Positions 19,237 through 31,271 of a stretch of DNA of 64,000 nt are shown one piece after another. The stretch is from Undibacter mobilis (GTDB taxonomy: Bacteria; Pseudomonadota; Alphaproteobacteria; Rhizobiales; Xanthobacteraceae). The stretch is taken from NCBI RefSeq assembly GCF_003367195.1, contig NZ_QRGO01000001.1, positions 2,528,501 to 2,592,500 of the forward strand, written 5' to 3'. The notes below the pieces were generated by a model that saw only the letters and a list, made by a program, of their open reading frames with translations, was not told the DNA's origin and searched no databases. The position numbers and the translations under genes are program-made. Position 1 is the first letter of the stretch. Each line of letters opens with the position of its first letter.

Positions 19237-19409
19237 GAGCGGGATCCGGGATGGGAGCGGCCATCGTTCCTATCAGAAAAATCCGGCAGGCGGTGTCGCG
19301 CCGCCTGTCTCAAATCGAGCCGCGGACTCCGTCGCGGTAAGGTTTCCAGCATCCGATCGGTACACAGCCTTCAGCTCTGGTGTAGTGAAGGCGCCCGGTG
19401 GGGTGAGAC

Positions 19410-19631
19410 ATGAAAGTTCTTCTTGAAAATCTGCAGGACGTGGAACGGCGGCTGACCGAAGCCCTGGCCGACCTGCGTGCGCAGCAGGCGCTGACCGGGG
19501 CGGTGACCGGCGCGGAGGATGCCTTCCGCAGCCTGCTGTCGAACAGCCTGCGGGCCTTCACGATGCTGGAAGGCCGCTACAATGCGACCAAGGCCGCGCT
19601 GGACGAGCGGCGCCGTGCGCTGGGCCTGTAG
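19410..19631 (+). CDS. Small helical protein of unknown function
   Basis: A 73-residue protein, predicted mostly helical and coiled-coil-like (LENLQDVERRLTEALADLRAQQA), ending in ERRRALGL. Strong third-position GC and a GTGGGGTGAGAC leader before the ATG favour a real gene. Family not recognised. Confidence 0.6.
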   Translation: MKVLLENLQDVERRLTEALADLRAQQALTGAVTGAEDAFRSLLSNSLRAFTMLEGRYNATKAALDERRRALGL

Positions 19632-19680
19632 CGGCGCGTCCCGCGCGGGCTGAAGGCAGGCTGAACCGCCAGCGACTGTC

Positions 19681-19827
19681 TCACTCGCGTTTGGCCGGGG
19701 GCAGCTGATCTTTCGCTTCTTCTTCGGCAATCAGCTTTTCAAGCTGTCGACGTTGCGCCTCGTCGGTCGCCCTGGCGAGCATGCGGCGGAATCGCTCCAG
19801 ATTCTGTCTGCGTATGAACCGTTCCAT
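19681..19827 (-). CDS. Very small charged helical protein
   Basis: A 48-residue protein, MERFIRRQNLERFRRMLAR at the start and LEKLIAEEEAKDQ near the end. It is a highly charged helix; similar short RRQN...RR...EEEAK proteins are common as unannotated genes in Bradyrhizobium relatives (recollection, not searched). It is convergent with the preceding 73-residue gene. Function unknown. Confidence 0.6.
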   Translation of the reverse strand: MERFIRRQNLERFRRMLARATDEAQRRQLEKLIAEEEAKDQLPPAKRE

Positions 19828-20212
19828 GGCGGCTCTCCATGGTCGCACAGAGGACTCAATCCGGTATCAGAGTATATTGGGCTTCCGGTCGTGCTCCTAG
19901 ACAGGCGTGTGGGGTCCGATGGGGTCCCTTATGCTCGCCAAGAGGAGCCCGCCGGTGTGCTGGCTGGCCGAAGTAGGCCAGTCGGGAAAGCAAAATAGGT
20001 CAGTGCTCATTTTGGGTGCGGAGGCATGCGAAGCCCTGACCGAGAGGTTGAGGCTTCTGCGTTAGGCTTCTCTCTTGCTCATGGGCCCCAAAGTGATTCG
20101 CCGGGCTCTTCTGCGTGACAGATTTGCAAAAATACAGTGATATTAGGTACTTAAGATGGTGTCTGGCGTGCAACACTACCTAAAGTTAATGTGGCTCGGA
20201 ACACGCCTCGTA

Positions 20213-20242
20213 TTGACGGGTTGTTAAAGGCGACCCTATATA
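20213..20242 (+). promoter_or_regulatory. Strong predicted promoter of the NYN gene
   Basis: TTGACG (20213-20218) and TATATA (20237-20242) are separated by 18 bases. Transcription would begin near 20249, just before the nested hairpins. The sequence from 19828 to this point is AT-rich and holds no credible gene. Confidence 0.6.
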
Positions 20243-20250
20243 AGGGCCGA

Positions 20251-20312
20251 ACTAGCCCCCCGTCGGACTTGGCCAGCAATGGCCCCCGACGGGGTTATTA
20301 TTTGGGGCTAGT
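20251..20312 (+). promoter_or_regulatory. Nested hairpin leader upstream of the NYN gene
   Basis: Three inverted repeats are nested: outer ACTAGCCCC (20251-20259) with GGGGCTAGT (20304-20312), middle CCCCGTCGG (20258-20266) with CCGACGGGG (20286-20294), inner GGCC (20271-20274) with GGCC (20281-20284). The middle hairpin is followed by TTATTATTT and resembles a terminator. The right outer arm contains the GGGG that is the likely ribosome site for the ATG at 20316, so the fold could block translation. Attenuator, translational switch or a small RNA are all possible. Confidence 0.6.
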
Positions 20313-20315
20313 GCC

Positions 20316-20945
20316 ATGGCCATTGTAGAGCCTGACGTAAAGCGCGCGATGGCCTTTTTTGACGGCCAGAATCTCTATCGCCACGCCAAAGACGCCTTCG
20401 GTCATCACCACCCAAATTACGATCCAATAAAGCTACATGCAGCCGTGTGTGCAGCTCAAGGATGGGTGCCTAATCTGGTTCGTTTTTACACGGGTGTGCC
20501 TAACGCAATGCGAGATCCCATGTGGGCTCCGTATTGGTCTAACCGCGTTCTGTCGCTCAAACGTCAAGGCGTGTCGGTGACGACACGCCCAATTCGATAC
20601 CACACCGAAATTGTCACCGACGAAGATGGAAAACCGCGTGAGATTGTTACGCCACAAGAAAAGGGAGTAGATGTCCGACTTGCGCTGGATGTCGTCTCTA
20701 GAGCGCGGCGCAAAGAATACAATGTCGCTGTTATCTATAGCCAAGACCAAGATTTGTGTGAGGTGGTTCAAGAGATAAAGGAGATTGCTAAGGAGCAATC
20801 TCGTTGGATCAAGGTCGCTTGCGCTTATCCTCATGGGCCAAACGCCACGTCTAGACGTGGGGTTGATGGAACGGACTGGATTCAGATGGATCAAGTATTT
20901 TATGATGCTTGCCTTGATCCAAGAGACTACCGACCAAAGAAATAA
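20316..20945 (+). CDS. NYN-domain (PIN-like) nuclease
   Basis: A 209-residue NYN/LabA-type protein of the PIN-like nuclease fold, predicted to be a metal-dependent RNase. Acidic active-site motifs are AFFDGQNLYRH (first Asp), EKGVDVRLALDVV (second) and YSQDQDLCEVV (third). AT-rich codon use compared with its neighbours and an island setting suggest transfer. It follows a strong promoter and a highly structured leader (20251-20312). Confidence 0.87.
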   Translation: MAIVEPDVKRAMAFFDGQNLYRHAKDAFGHHHPNYDPIKLHAAVCAAQGWVPNLVRFYTGVPNAMRDPMWAPYWSNRVLSLKRQGVSVTTRPIRYHTEIVTDEDGKPREIVTPQEKGVDVRLALDVVSRARRKEYNVAVIYSQDQDLCEVVQEIKEIAKEQSRWIKVACAYPHGPNATSRRGVDGTDWIQMDQVFYDACLDPRDYRPKK

Positions 20946-21156
20946 CTACTCCTTTCCTCAGTCAATTGCCGTGAATCGCTTGCGCCGATCCGGCGCGGTC
21001 ACAACCGGATCAATCGACTGTGTCGTTAGCGCCGCATCGAGCAAATCCCCGATCTTCGAAACCCGATCGCTAATGCCGAGGCCATGGCCGGCGTAGCTCG
21101 CAGCGTCTCACGGACGCGGCAAAGATTGTAGTGCGCGACATAGAGCGACACCGCCG

Positions 21157-21675
21157 CGCAATGAATTGCAGCGGTATGTCCAAACCTTCCTGCCTGATTT
21201 TTATGAGGAAATCTTTCGGCTGCGCGGTATGAAGTATCCTAGGGACACTGTTCAGCGCCCTAGGTATTTCGAAAGCCTGACGAACGATATTATTTATGAC
21301 CGCCTTGCGCCCGGTGTTCTGGAAGAATTTAATAAGGTCAATCCGAAGGATGAAGTAACGGGCCGTCGCCGGCATAAAAACCTCCAGTGGCTCACGAACA
21401 ATGCGGGCTATCCAAAATTGCCCGAGCATCTAGGAGCGGTAATTGCGACTATGCGAATGAGCGCCGATTGGCACGATTTCAAAGCCAAGCTAGACAAATA
21501 TTACCCGGCCCAGGGTAAGCAAACGCAGCTTTCTTTTGAGTACGCAAAAGAACAGGCTGACGAATCTGGCAAGGTCTGTAACGAAAGAGGCCGCCACCTA
21601 GGGCGGCCACTGGCACATGCATCCCAACCCGAAATGGCAAGAGATATTAAGTCTCTTCGACGCGCTTATCGCTGA
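21157..21675 (+). pseudogene. P63C-domain protein, N-terminally truncated
   Basis: The frame matches the C-terminal P63C domain: LPDFYEEIFRLRG, then RPRYFESLTNDIIYDRLAPG, RRRHKNLQWLTNNAGYPKL and HLGAVIATMRMS. Full-length family members are about 250-300 residues with a large N-terminal part, which is absent: the frame opens only shortly before the domain, from a TTG at 21166 at best, and upstream DNA (20946-21156) does not encode it in any frame. This is a remnant of a mobile-element/plasmid-type gene of unknown role. Confidence 0.7.
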
Positions 21676-22207
21676 GTATGCAGCCTACAAATCTCGGAAC
21701 CTTTCAGGTCTGAGCGCCGAACAGGTCCAGTTTTCATCTGAGGTCGAAAAGCGGCTTTGGCAGATGCGATGGAGCATTCTCCAAATTTCTGAAATGCAAT
21801 TGGCTGCGAATGCGGCACATATGCAAACTGTATTCATGGCATTTTCCGACACGAAGGCGGCCGATACGCTTTTAGAAGAAGCAATGCACATAACTGGTAT
21901 TTTGGAACTATTGACCGAGGCATTTTACTTTGTCGGGTGGCGGACGGTACTGGCTTTAAGGCTCCTGCCTGGTCTGAAGAACTTTGAAAGTGTTGGTATG
22001 CGTGACGTTCGAAATCGAATTATCGAACATCCCGACAAACCAAGCGGCATAGTCAATCAGCAATTTTCTGTCGGTCGAGTAGATGAAGGTGAGGGGCCGA
22101 GACTGAAGGGGGCGCCTCCCGGCGAGACACGTTTTCTCGACAACGGACTGCTGGCCAACGCAAAGGAGTTTGCGGACCGACTTCTGCCGCGACTAAAAGC
22201 AAACTAG
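21617..22207 (+). CDS. Island protein with a HEPN-like RNxxxEH motif
   Basis: A 196-residue, mainly helical protein not recognised as a named family. Residues 132-138, RNRIIEH, fit the R-x(4-6)-H motif of HEPN ribonucleases, with the usual polar residue after Arg, placed after a long predicted helix. HEPN proteins often act as toxins or defence effectors with NYN/MNT-type partners. The assignment is motif-level only; the same motif also occurs in inert helical proteins. The ATG lies inside the end of the P63C remnant (58-base overlap). Confidence 0.6.
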   Translation: MHPNPKWQEILSLFDALIAEYAAYKSRNLSGLSAEQVQFSSEVEKRLWQMRWSILQISEMQLAANAAHMQTVFMAFSDTKAADTLLEEAMHITGILELLTEAFYFVGWRTVLALRLLPGLKNFESVGMRDVRNRIIEHPDKPSGIVNQQFSVGRVDEGEGPRLKGAPPGETRFLDNGLLANAKEFADRLLPRLKAN

Positions 22208-22272
22208 GCCACCTCTGTTCTTAAAACCGGCCACTAGGGGGTCGAAACAGGCCAGCACCCAATCAACGAAAA

Positions 22273-22305
22273 GAACATATTGCGAACAGAGAACAAATAG
22301 TGTAC
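22273..22305 (+). promoter_or_regulatory. Tandem LexA (SOS) boxes of recA
   Basis: GAACATATTGCGAAC (22273-22287) is a perfect GAAC-N7-GAAC, the alphaproteobacterial LexA operator. A second, imperfect copy, GAACAAATAGTGTAC (22291-22305), follows with a three-base spacer. They overlap a possible -35 TTGCGA (22280-22285) and -10 TACATA (22303-22308), so LexA binding would block polymerase. Confidence 0.85.
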
Positions 22306-22403
22306 ATATTGATTCAACGTCGATCACGGCCCGCCGGGTAGGGGGATGCCCCTGCACCTTACGTTGTCGGGGGTCGAATCTGAGGCCATATAGGAGCGCC
22401 ATC

Positions 22404-23486
<1,083 letters not shown>

Positions 23487-23500
23487 AAAGCTCCGGGCAC

Positions 23501-23534
23501 GCCGGATGATCGTGGCGTAACGCCACGCTCCGGC
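23501..23534 (+). terminator. Stem-loop after recA
   Basis: GCCGGA (23501-23506) with TCCGGC (23529-23534) encloses CGTGGCG-TAA-CGCCACG (23511-23527). There is no T run, so it may stabilise the 3' end rather than terminate. Confidence 0.45.
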
Positions 23535-23642
23535 GCCGGTCTCGGCGGTGAAAGCCTCTCTGTAGCGGGAGAGGCGGCAGCCGTCGCGGAACCGGCACAG
23601 GCGAAGACCTCGTCTTCGCTTGAAGCGCCCAAGCCGACCCAT

Positions 23643-24002
23643 ATGTCGACCCAGATGCCGACCGATACGTCTGCGGTGACCGAGACGATTGACGCGGCGA
23701 CCGGCGAAATCATCGTGCTGTCGCGCCACAAGGCGGCGGCCGAAACCAAAGCAGCGGTGGCGGAAGAGAAAGTGACGCCGCTGGCCAAGCCCGAGAAGCG
23801 CAAGAATTTCAAGGAACGCGCCAAGGACAAGTTGAAGACCAGGCCTGCCGAGGACGGGACCACGCCGATGACGGCAACGGCGAAGTCCAAGGCAGGTGCC
23901 AAATCCGCCGCGAAGGCCGCGCCCGCCAAAGGCGAAGCCAAGGATGCGGCAAAGGATGCGACCAAGGCCGGCAAGAAGGCCGCCGGCCGCAAGGCCAGTT
24001 AG
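23643..24002 (+). CDS. Lys/Ala-rich small protein of unknown function
   Basis: A 119-residue protein with an acidic N-terminal third ([22 protein letters not shown]) and a Lys/Ala-rich C-terminal half that resembles histone H1-type tails ([20 protein letters not shown]). Third-position GC is high and typical of the chromosome. The composition could bind nucleic acid. Not certain to be a real gene; long antisense frames here are shadows. Confidence 0.45.
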   Translation: MSTQMPTDTSAVTETIDAATGEIIVLSRHKAAAETKAAVAEEKVTPLAKPEKRKNFKERAKDKLKTRPAEDGTTPMTATAKSKAGAKSAAKAAPAKGEAKDAAKDATKAGKKAAGRKAS

Positions 24003-24345
24003 GACGACTGACGGGCTTGAGGGTCCGTGAGACTTAGGTAGCGCGTAACGCTTGTCGCCCCCGTCGGCACCCGGCTGCATAAAGCGGCCGCCACCGAGGA
24101 CGGGGGCGTCGGCGTGTTTGGGGAACGGCGATCCCCTGAACACGGCCCGCGCCCAGCCGCTGACGGTTGTGCCGATGACCGGCGCTGCCGGAGCCGGTGC
24201 CTCGGTGCGGACGCCGCCTGCGGCATCCTGTCAGGGCGCTGCGACCGTGCGCGGCCTTGCAGCAAAGCCCCGTCATCACGACATTTTTCCCCGACAGGGC
24301 GCAGGCGCGCGGAAGCGCGGCCGGTGCGCCCTTTACGAGGGAACG
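24003..24345. other. Gap upstream of htpX
   Basis: I see no credible gene here. The htpX frame stays open upstream to 24052, but the predicted 98-residue extension is low in hydrophobic and family-like content. A heat-shock type promoter would be expected but I could not identify one with confidence. Confidence 0.4.
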
Positions 24346-25311
24346 ATGAACTATTTCCGCACTGCGCTTCTGCTGGCGGGTCTTACCGCGCTGTTCATGG
24401 GCGTGGGCTATCTGATCGGCGGCTCCGGCGGCGCCATGATCGCGCTGCTGGTCGCCGGCGGCATGAACCTGTTCGCCTACTGGAACTCCGACAAGATGGT
24501 CTTGTCGATGCACGGTGCGCAGGAGGTGGATCCGCAGGCCGCGCCCGATCTCTATCGCATGGTGGCGGAGCTGGCGCAGCGCGCGCAGTTGCCGATGCCG
24601 CGCGTCTACATCATGGACAATCCGCAGCCGAATGCCTTTGCCACCGGCCGCAACCCGGAGAACGCCGCTGTTGCGGTGACGACCGGCCTGCTGCGTTCGC
24701 TCAGCCACGACGAGGTCGCCGGCGTGGTCGCGCATGAACTGGCGCACATCGCCAACCGCGACACGCTGATCATGACCATCACCGCGACCATTGCCGGCGC
24801 CATCTCCATGCTCGGCAACTTCGCGATGTTCTCAGGGCTCGGCGGCAACCGCGACAACAACAACGGCCTGGGCCTCATCGGTACCATGGCGATGGTCATC
24901 CTGGCGCCGCTCGCCGCCATGCTGGTGCAGATGGCGATCAGCCGCACGCGCGAATACGCCGCCGACAATCTCGGCGCGCAGATTGCGGGCGACCCGCTGG
25001 CGCTCGCTTCGGCGCTGGGCAAGATCGCCGACATCGCCCACATGGTGCCGAACGAGCGCGCGGAACAGGCGCCGGCGACCGCGCACATGTTCATCATCAA
25101 TCCGTTGTCGGGCCAGCGCATGGACAACCTGTTCTCGACCCACCCGGCGACCGAGAACCGCATTGCGGCGCTGCACCAGCTCGCCGCGGCCTATGGTCAG
25201 CGGCCGGCATCACCAGCCGCCGCCGGGGCCCGCAGCGGCGCCTGGGGCGGCTCGGCCGCGCCGGGCGGTCCGTGGGGTGGCGGTGGCTCCCGCCGCCGGC
25301 CGTGGGGCTGA
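24346..25311 (+). CDS. htpX: Membrane zinc metalloprotease HtpX
   Basis: A 321-residue inner-membrane M48 protease of envelope protein quality control. The zinc site is HELAH (H130, E131, H134), with the third ligand Glu in [10 protein letters not shown]. Membrane helices lie at about 7-24 and 27-45 and two more flank residues 140-210. The start [12 protein letters not shown] at 24346 has GAGGGAAC before it and matches the family; the frame is open further upstream but does not encode protein-like sequence. A Gly/Pro/Arg-rich tail ([14 protein letters not shown]) is unusual but known in relatives. Confidence 0.95.
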   Translation: MNYFRTALLLAGLTALFMGVGYLIGGSGGAMIALLVAGGMNLFAYWNSDKMVLSMHGAQEVDPQAAPDLYRMVAELAQRAQLPMPRVYIMDNPQPNAFATGRNPENAAVAVTTGLLRSLSHDEVAGVVAHELAHIANRDTLIMTITATIAGAISMLGNFAMFSGLGGNRDNNNGLGLIGTMAMVILAPLAAMLVQMAISRTREYAADNLGAQIAGDPLALASALGKIADIAHMVPNERAEQAPATAHMFIINPLSGQRMDNLFSTHPATENRIAALHQLAAAYGQRPASPAAAGARSGAWGGSAAPGGPWGGGGSRRRPWG

Positions 25312-25394
25312 GCCTGCTTTCGCCCTCCCTCGACTCTCCGGGCCCCCGCCGCTAAATAGAACCCTGAAAAATCAAAGCCGGACGGGCCTTTACG

Positions 25395-25425
25395 CCCCCG
25401 GCCGGGCTGCATGGCCGGGGGGCCT
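25395..25425 (+). terminator. Stem-loop between htpX and alaS
   Basis: Perfect 9-bp stem CCCCCGGCC (25395-25403) with GGCCGGGGG (25413-25421), followed by GCCTTTCG. It probably ends htpX transcription or acts in the alaS leader. Confidence 0.55.
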
Positions 25426-25468
25426 TTCGCATGCCCGTTCACCAACCCAGGGTTAGCGGCGTTCGGAC

Positions 25469-28132
<2,664 letters not shown>

Positions 28133-28134
28133 CC

Positions 28135-28758
28135 ATGGTCGGCCACATCCATCTGTCGCTCATCATGGTCGCGGCCCTCATTGCGGTCGCGAGTCCGGGG
28201 CCGGCGGTGCTGGCCATTGCCGGCACCTCGATGCGGGCAGGGCGCCGGACGGGACTTGTCTTCGCATCGGGTGTCACCACCGGGTCTCTCATCTGGTCGG
28301 TCGGGGCGGCGGCGGGCCTGAGTGCGGTCATGCTGGCCAATGCCTGGCTCATCGAACTGATCCGCTACTTCGGCGCCGCCTATTTGCTGTGGCTCGCTGC
28401 CAAATCGGCACGGTCGGCGCTGACGCCGGGCAAGACGGAACTGCTGGCGCTCGGCGCCACATCGCTCAACCGGGCCTATGGCCGCGGGCTGGTGCTGCAT
28501 CTGACCAACCCGAAGGCGATTCTGTTCTTCGGCTCGCTTTATTCCTTTGGCGTGCCGGCCGACGCCACGCTGGCCGATCTCGCGCTCATCGTCGCCGCCG
28601 TCGGCCTGCAAAGCGCCGTGGTGCTGCACGGCTATGCTATCCTGTTCTCGAACCCGACGGTGGTCGCCGGCTATCTCAAGCTGCGCCGCTGGTTCGATGG
28701 CCTCTTCGCCGTGGCCTTCGGCTATGCCGGGTTCCGGATACTGACGGCGAAGCTCTAG
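28135..28758 (+). CDS. LysE/RhtB-family amino-acid exporter
   Basis: A 207-residue membrane protein with about six helices, starting with a LysE-type N-terminus (AVASPGPAVLAIAGTSMRAGRRTG). The family exports amino acids such as lysine, threonine or homoserine; substrate unknown. It is two bases downstream of alaS, and convergent with the next gene, sharing the CTCTAG stop region (28755-28758). Confidence 0.88.
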   Translation: MVGHIHLSLIMVAALIAVASPGPAVLAIAGTSMRAGRRTGLVFASGVTTGSLIWSVGAAAGLSAVMLANAWLIELIRYFGAAYLLWLAAKSARSALTPGKTELLALGATSLNRAYGRGLVLHLTNPKAILFFGSLYSFGVPADATLADLALIVAAVGLQSAVVLHGYAILFSNPTVVAGYLKLRRWFDGLFAVAFGYAGFRILTAKL

Positions 28759-29309
28759 CGCAGGCCGGCCGCCGCCGTCACGAAGCGCACGCGCTCGTCG
28801 ACCGGCGCACGCGGCACCTCGACCAGCCGGTAGCCGAGCTCCGTGTAGACGGCGACCATCGTGACATAGGTCCGCTCGGCGACATCCCACGTCTGCCGCC
28901 TTTCGCTGTCGGTCGTATAGATCGCCCGCCAGGGTGGGCAGACGAATACGCTTTCCTGATAACGATGAATTTCGGCGGCGCGCCACATCGCTGTCGGCAC
29001 TGCTAGGCCTACGAGCTGGAGATAGCCGATCGCGTCGGGGATGCCGCGGTCGCAGAACACCGGACCGGCCGCGCCGGCAAGGCGCGCAAAGGCCGCGGCG
29101 TCGTGGTCCAGCATCGCCTGCGCGAAGGCATGCGGGTCGATCCAGGGCAAAGCGCGGCCGCCTTGCAACTGCTGCTCCTGAATGATGCGCCGGCCGGCCT
29201 CGGGCGCGACCGCAAAGCCGCGCGCTTCGAGCGCGCTGATCAGGGTCGATTTGCCGGCGCCGGGTCCGCCGGTGACGACGTAGAAAAGAGGGGGCGTGGC
29301 GGACGTCAT
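28755..29309 (-). CDS. AAA-type P-loop ATPase/kinase-like protein
   Basis: A 184-residue P-loop protein of the AAA_28 type, a small predicted NTPase/kinase. Walker A is GGPGAGKST (near the N-terminus), followed by ISALEARGF. FCDRGIPDAIGYLQL contains a Walker B-like Asp. The start MTSATPPLFYVV at 29309 is chosen; the frame is open to 29483 but without homologous sequence. Substrate unknown. Stop overlaps the LysE-type gene stop. Confidence 0.82.
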   Translation of the reverse strand: MTSATPPLFYVVTGGPGAGKSTLISALEARGFAVAPEAGRRIIQEQQLQGGRALPWIDPHAFAQAMLDHDAAAFARLAGAAGPVFCDRGIPDAIGYLQLVGLAVPTAMWRAAEIHRYQESVFVCPPWRAIYTTDSERRQTWDVAERTYVTMVAVYTELGYRLVEVPRAPVDERVRFVTAAAGLR

Positions 29310-29512
29310 GTTGCTATTCCTCGTCTGGCGTTCAACCGAACAGAGCCGGAATCGGCGCCCCGGCCTCCTGCCTTTGTAAACCTGTGCCGATGGTGGCGGC
29401 CACCTCGTGTATCTTTGGCCTGCCGATTCGACGGCGCTCCAACACCGCAGCCGCGCCGGCCGTGCATGATGAAACTGCGGCACAAGCGAACCGCATCAGA
29501 GGGCGATCGAAT

Positions 29513-31234
29513 TTGCTGCATGCCGAAGGCTTCAAGGGGCTGATCATCTTCCTGGTCGCGGCGGGCGTGGTCGTGCCGTTGTTTCATCGCGCGCGCATCA
29601 GCACCGTGCTCGGCTTCCTGCTGGTGGGGGTGATCCTCGGCCCCTTCGGCTTCGGCCGGCTGGCGGCGGAGGTGCCATGGGTCAGCTACGTCACATTCGA
29701 TAATCCGCGGACCGCGGAGCCGCTTGCCGAGCTCGGCATCATCTTCCTGTTGTTCATCCTCGGCCTCGAACTGTCGGTGCAGCGGCTGTGGCAACTGCGC
29801 CGTTACGTGCTCGGCGTCGGCCTGTTCCAGGTGGCCGTGTCGTCCTTGGCAATCGGTTTCGCCCTGAACCTTGCGGGAGCGCCGCCGCCGACCGGCATCG
29901 TGCTCGGCATGTGCATCGCGCTGTCGTCGACGGCGATCGTCATGCAGCTTCTCGTCGAGCAGCATCGATCGGCCTCGCCGGTCGGCCGCATCGCCTTGTC
30001 CGTTCTGCTGTTCCAGGATCTCATGGTGGTGCCGATCCTGTTCATCGTCGGCATGCTCGGCAGCGGCGAGGGGGCGGATCGGTGGTGGGCGCTGTTGCTG
30101 GCTTTCGCACAAGCCGTCGCCGCTATTGCCGTAATCATGGTGCTCGGCCGCTATTTGGCGCGTCCGCTTCTGCGGTCGGCCGCGCATACCGGCAGCCGCG
30201 ACCTCATCATGGCGATTACGCTGTTGATCGTGGTCGGCATTGCGGCGGCGACAGGCGCCGCCGGTCTGTCGGTGGCGCTCGGCGCATTCCTGGCCGGGCT
30301 GCTGCTGAGCGAGAGCGAATATCGCCATCACATCGAAGTCGATCTCGAACCGTTCAAGGGCCTGCTGCTCGGTCTGTTCTTCGTCACGGTCGGCACGACC
30401 ATCGACCCCGCCGTCGTCATGGGCCATGCCGGGCCGATCATCCTGGCGCTCGCTGGCCTGATCGTCGTCAAGGCCGTTGTGCTCTATGCGGGCGCCCGTC
30501 TGTTCGGGGTGCCGCGTTCTCAGGCGGTGGAAGTCGGCCTTCTGCTGTCGCAAGCCGGCGAGTTCGCCTTTGTCGTCATCGCCTTGGCACGACAAAGCAA
30601 TCTGTTGCCGCCGGAACTGGCGACCGCCGCGGTGGCGGTCGTCGGCCTGAGCATGATGCTGACGCCGGTTCTCGCGCATGGGGCGCGGATCGCCGGCCGT
30701 CGGCTCGCGCCGTTCGATCATGAGCGGCACGCTCCGGATCAGGAAGCGCCGGAATTGCGGGACCATGTGGTGATCGGCGGTTTCGGCCGCGTCGGGCGCA
30801 TGATTGCGGATTTGCTCGACAAAGAGCAGGTGTCCTATGTCGCGCTCGATATGGATGAGATGATCGTGGAAGAGCAGCGTCAGCGCGGGCGCATGGTGTT
30901 CTTCGGGGACGCCAGCCGCACGCAAATGCTGGAACGTGCCGGCGCGCGGCGGGCGCGCGCCTTTGTCGTCACGCTCGACGCGCCGCGCGCGGCAGAACGT
31001 ATGGTGCAAGCCATTACGCAGTTGCAACCCAAGGCCCGTATCTTCGCGCGCGCCAAGGATGGCGAACACGCCAGCAAGCTGACGCGCATGGGCGTCGTCG
31101 GCGTCATTCCGGAGGCGGTGGAAGCGAGCCTTCAGCTCGGCGCGCGCGTGCTGGAAGGGCTCGATATTCCCGATGACGCGGTCGCGATGCGGCTCGCCGA
31201 GGCGCGTCAGGAAGCGGCAGCAGAGCTGAAGTAG
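29513..31234 (+). CDS. Kef-type potassium/proton antiporter (CPA2) with RCK domain
   Basis: A membrane transporter of about 573 residues with 12 helices (CPA2 family; GLELSVQRLWQLRR, SSTAIVMQLL and LGAFLAGLLLSESEY motifs) and a C-terminal TrkA-N/RCK domain with the nucleotide motif VIGGFGRVGR. It likely exports K+ or Na+ in exchange for protons. The start is taken as TTG at 29513, with GAGGG upstream and the conserved LLHAEGFKGLIIF next; an ATG at 29384 would add 43 polar residues. No TrkA-C domain is visible. Confidence 0.85.
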   Translation: MLHAEGFKGLIIFLVAAGVVVPLFHRARISTVLGFLLVGVILGPFGFGRLAAEVPWVSYVTFDNPRTAEPLAELGIIFLLFILGLELSVQRLWQLRRYVLGVGLFQVAVSSLAIGFALNLAGAPPPTGIVLGMCIALSSTAIVMQLLVEQHRSASPVGRIALSVLLFQDLMVVPILFIVGMLGSGEGADRWWALLLAFAQAVAAIAVIMVLGRYLARPLLRSAAHTGSRDLIMAITLLIVVGIAAATGAAGLSVALGAFLAGLLLSESEYRHHIEVDLEPFKGLLLGLFFVTVGTTIDPAVVMGHAGPIILALAGLIVVKAVVLYAGARLFGVPRSQAVEVGLLLSQAGEFAFVVIALARQSNLLPPELATAAVAVVGLSMMLTPVLAHGARIAGRRLAPFDHERHAPDQEAPELRDHVVIGGFGRVGRMIADLLDKEQVSYVALDMDEMIVEEQRQRGRMVFFGDASRTQMLERAGARRARAFVVTLDAPRAAERMVQAITQLQPKARIFARAKDGEHASKLTRMGVVGVIPEAVEASLQLGARVLEGLDIPDDAVAMRLAEARQEAAAELK

Positions 31235-31271
31235 CGCAAGGGAAGGCGCGGCGGCAAGGAAGGACGATGGC

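Noticed and set aside
24052..24345. 98-residue N-terminal extension of HtpX
   Set aside because: Not hydrophobic or conserved in style; [12 protein letters not shown] at 24346 has a good ribosome site and the family N-terminus.
29306..31069. 587-residue minus-strand frame antisense to the antiporter
   Set aside because: Glu/Gln/Arg/His-rich antisense translation without domains.
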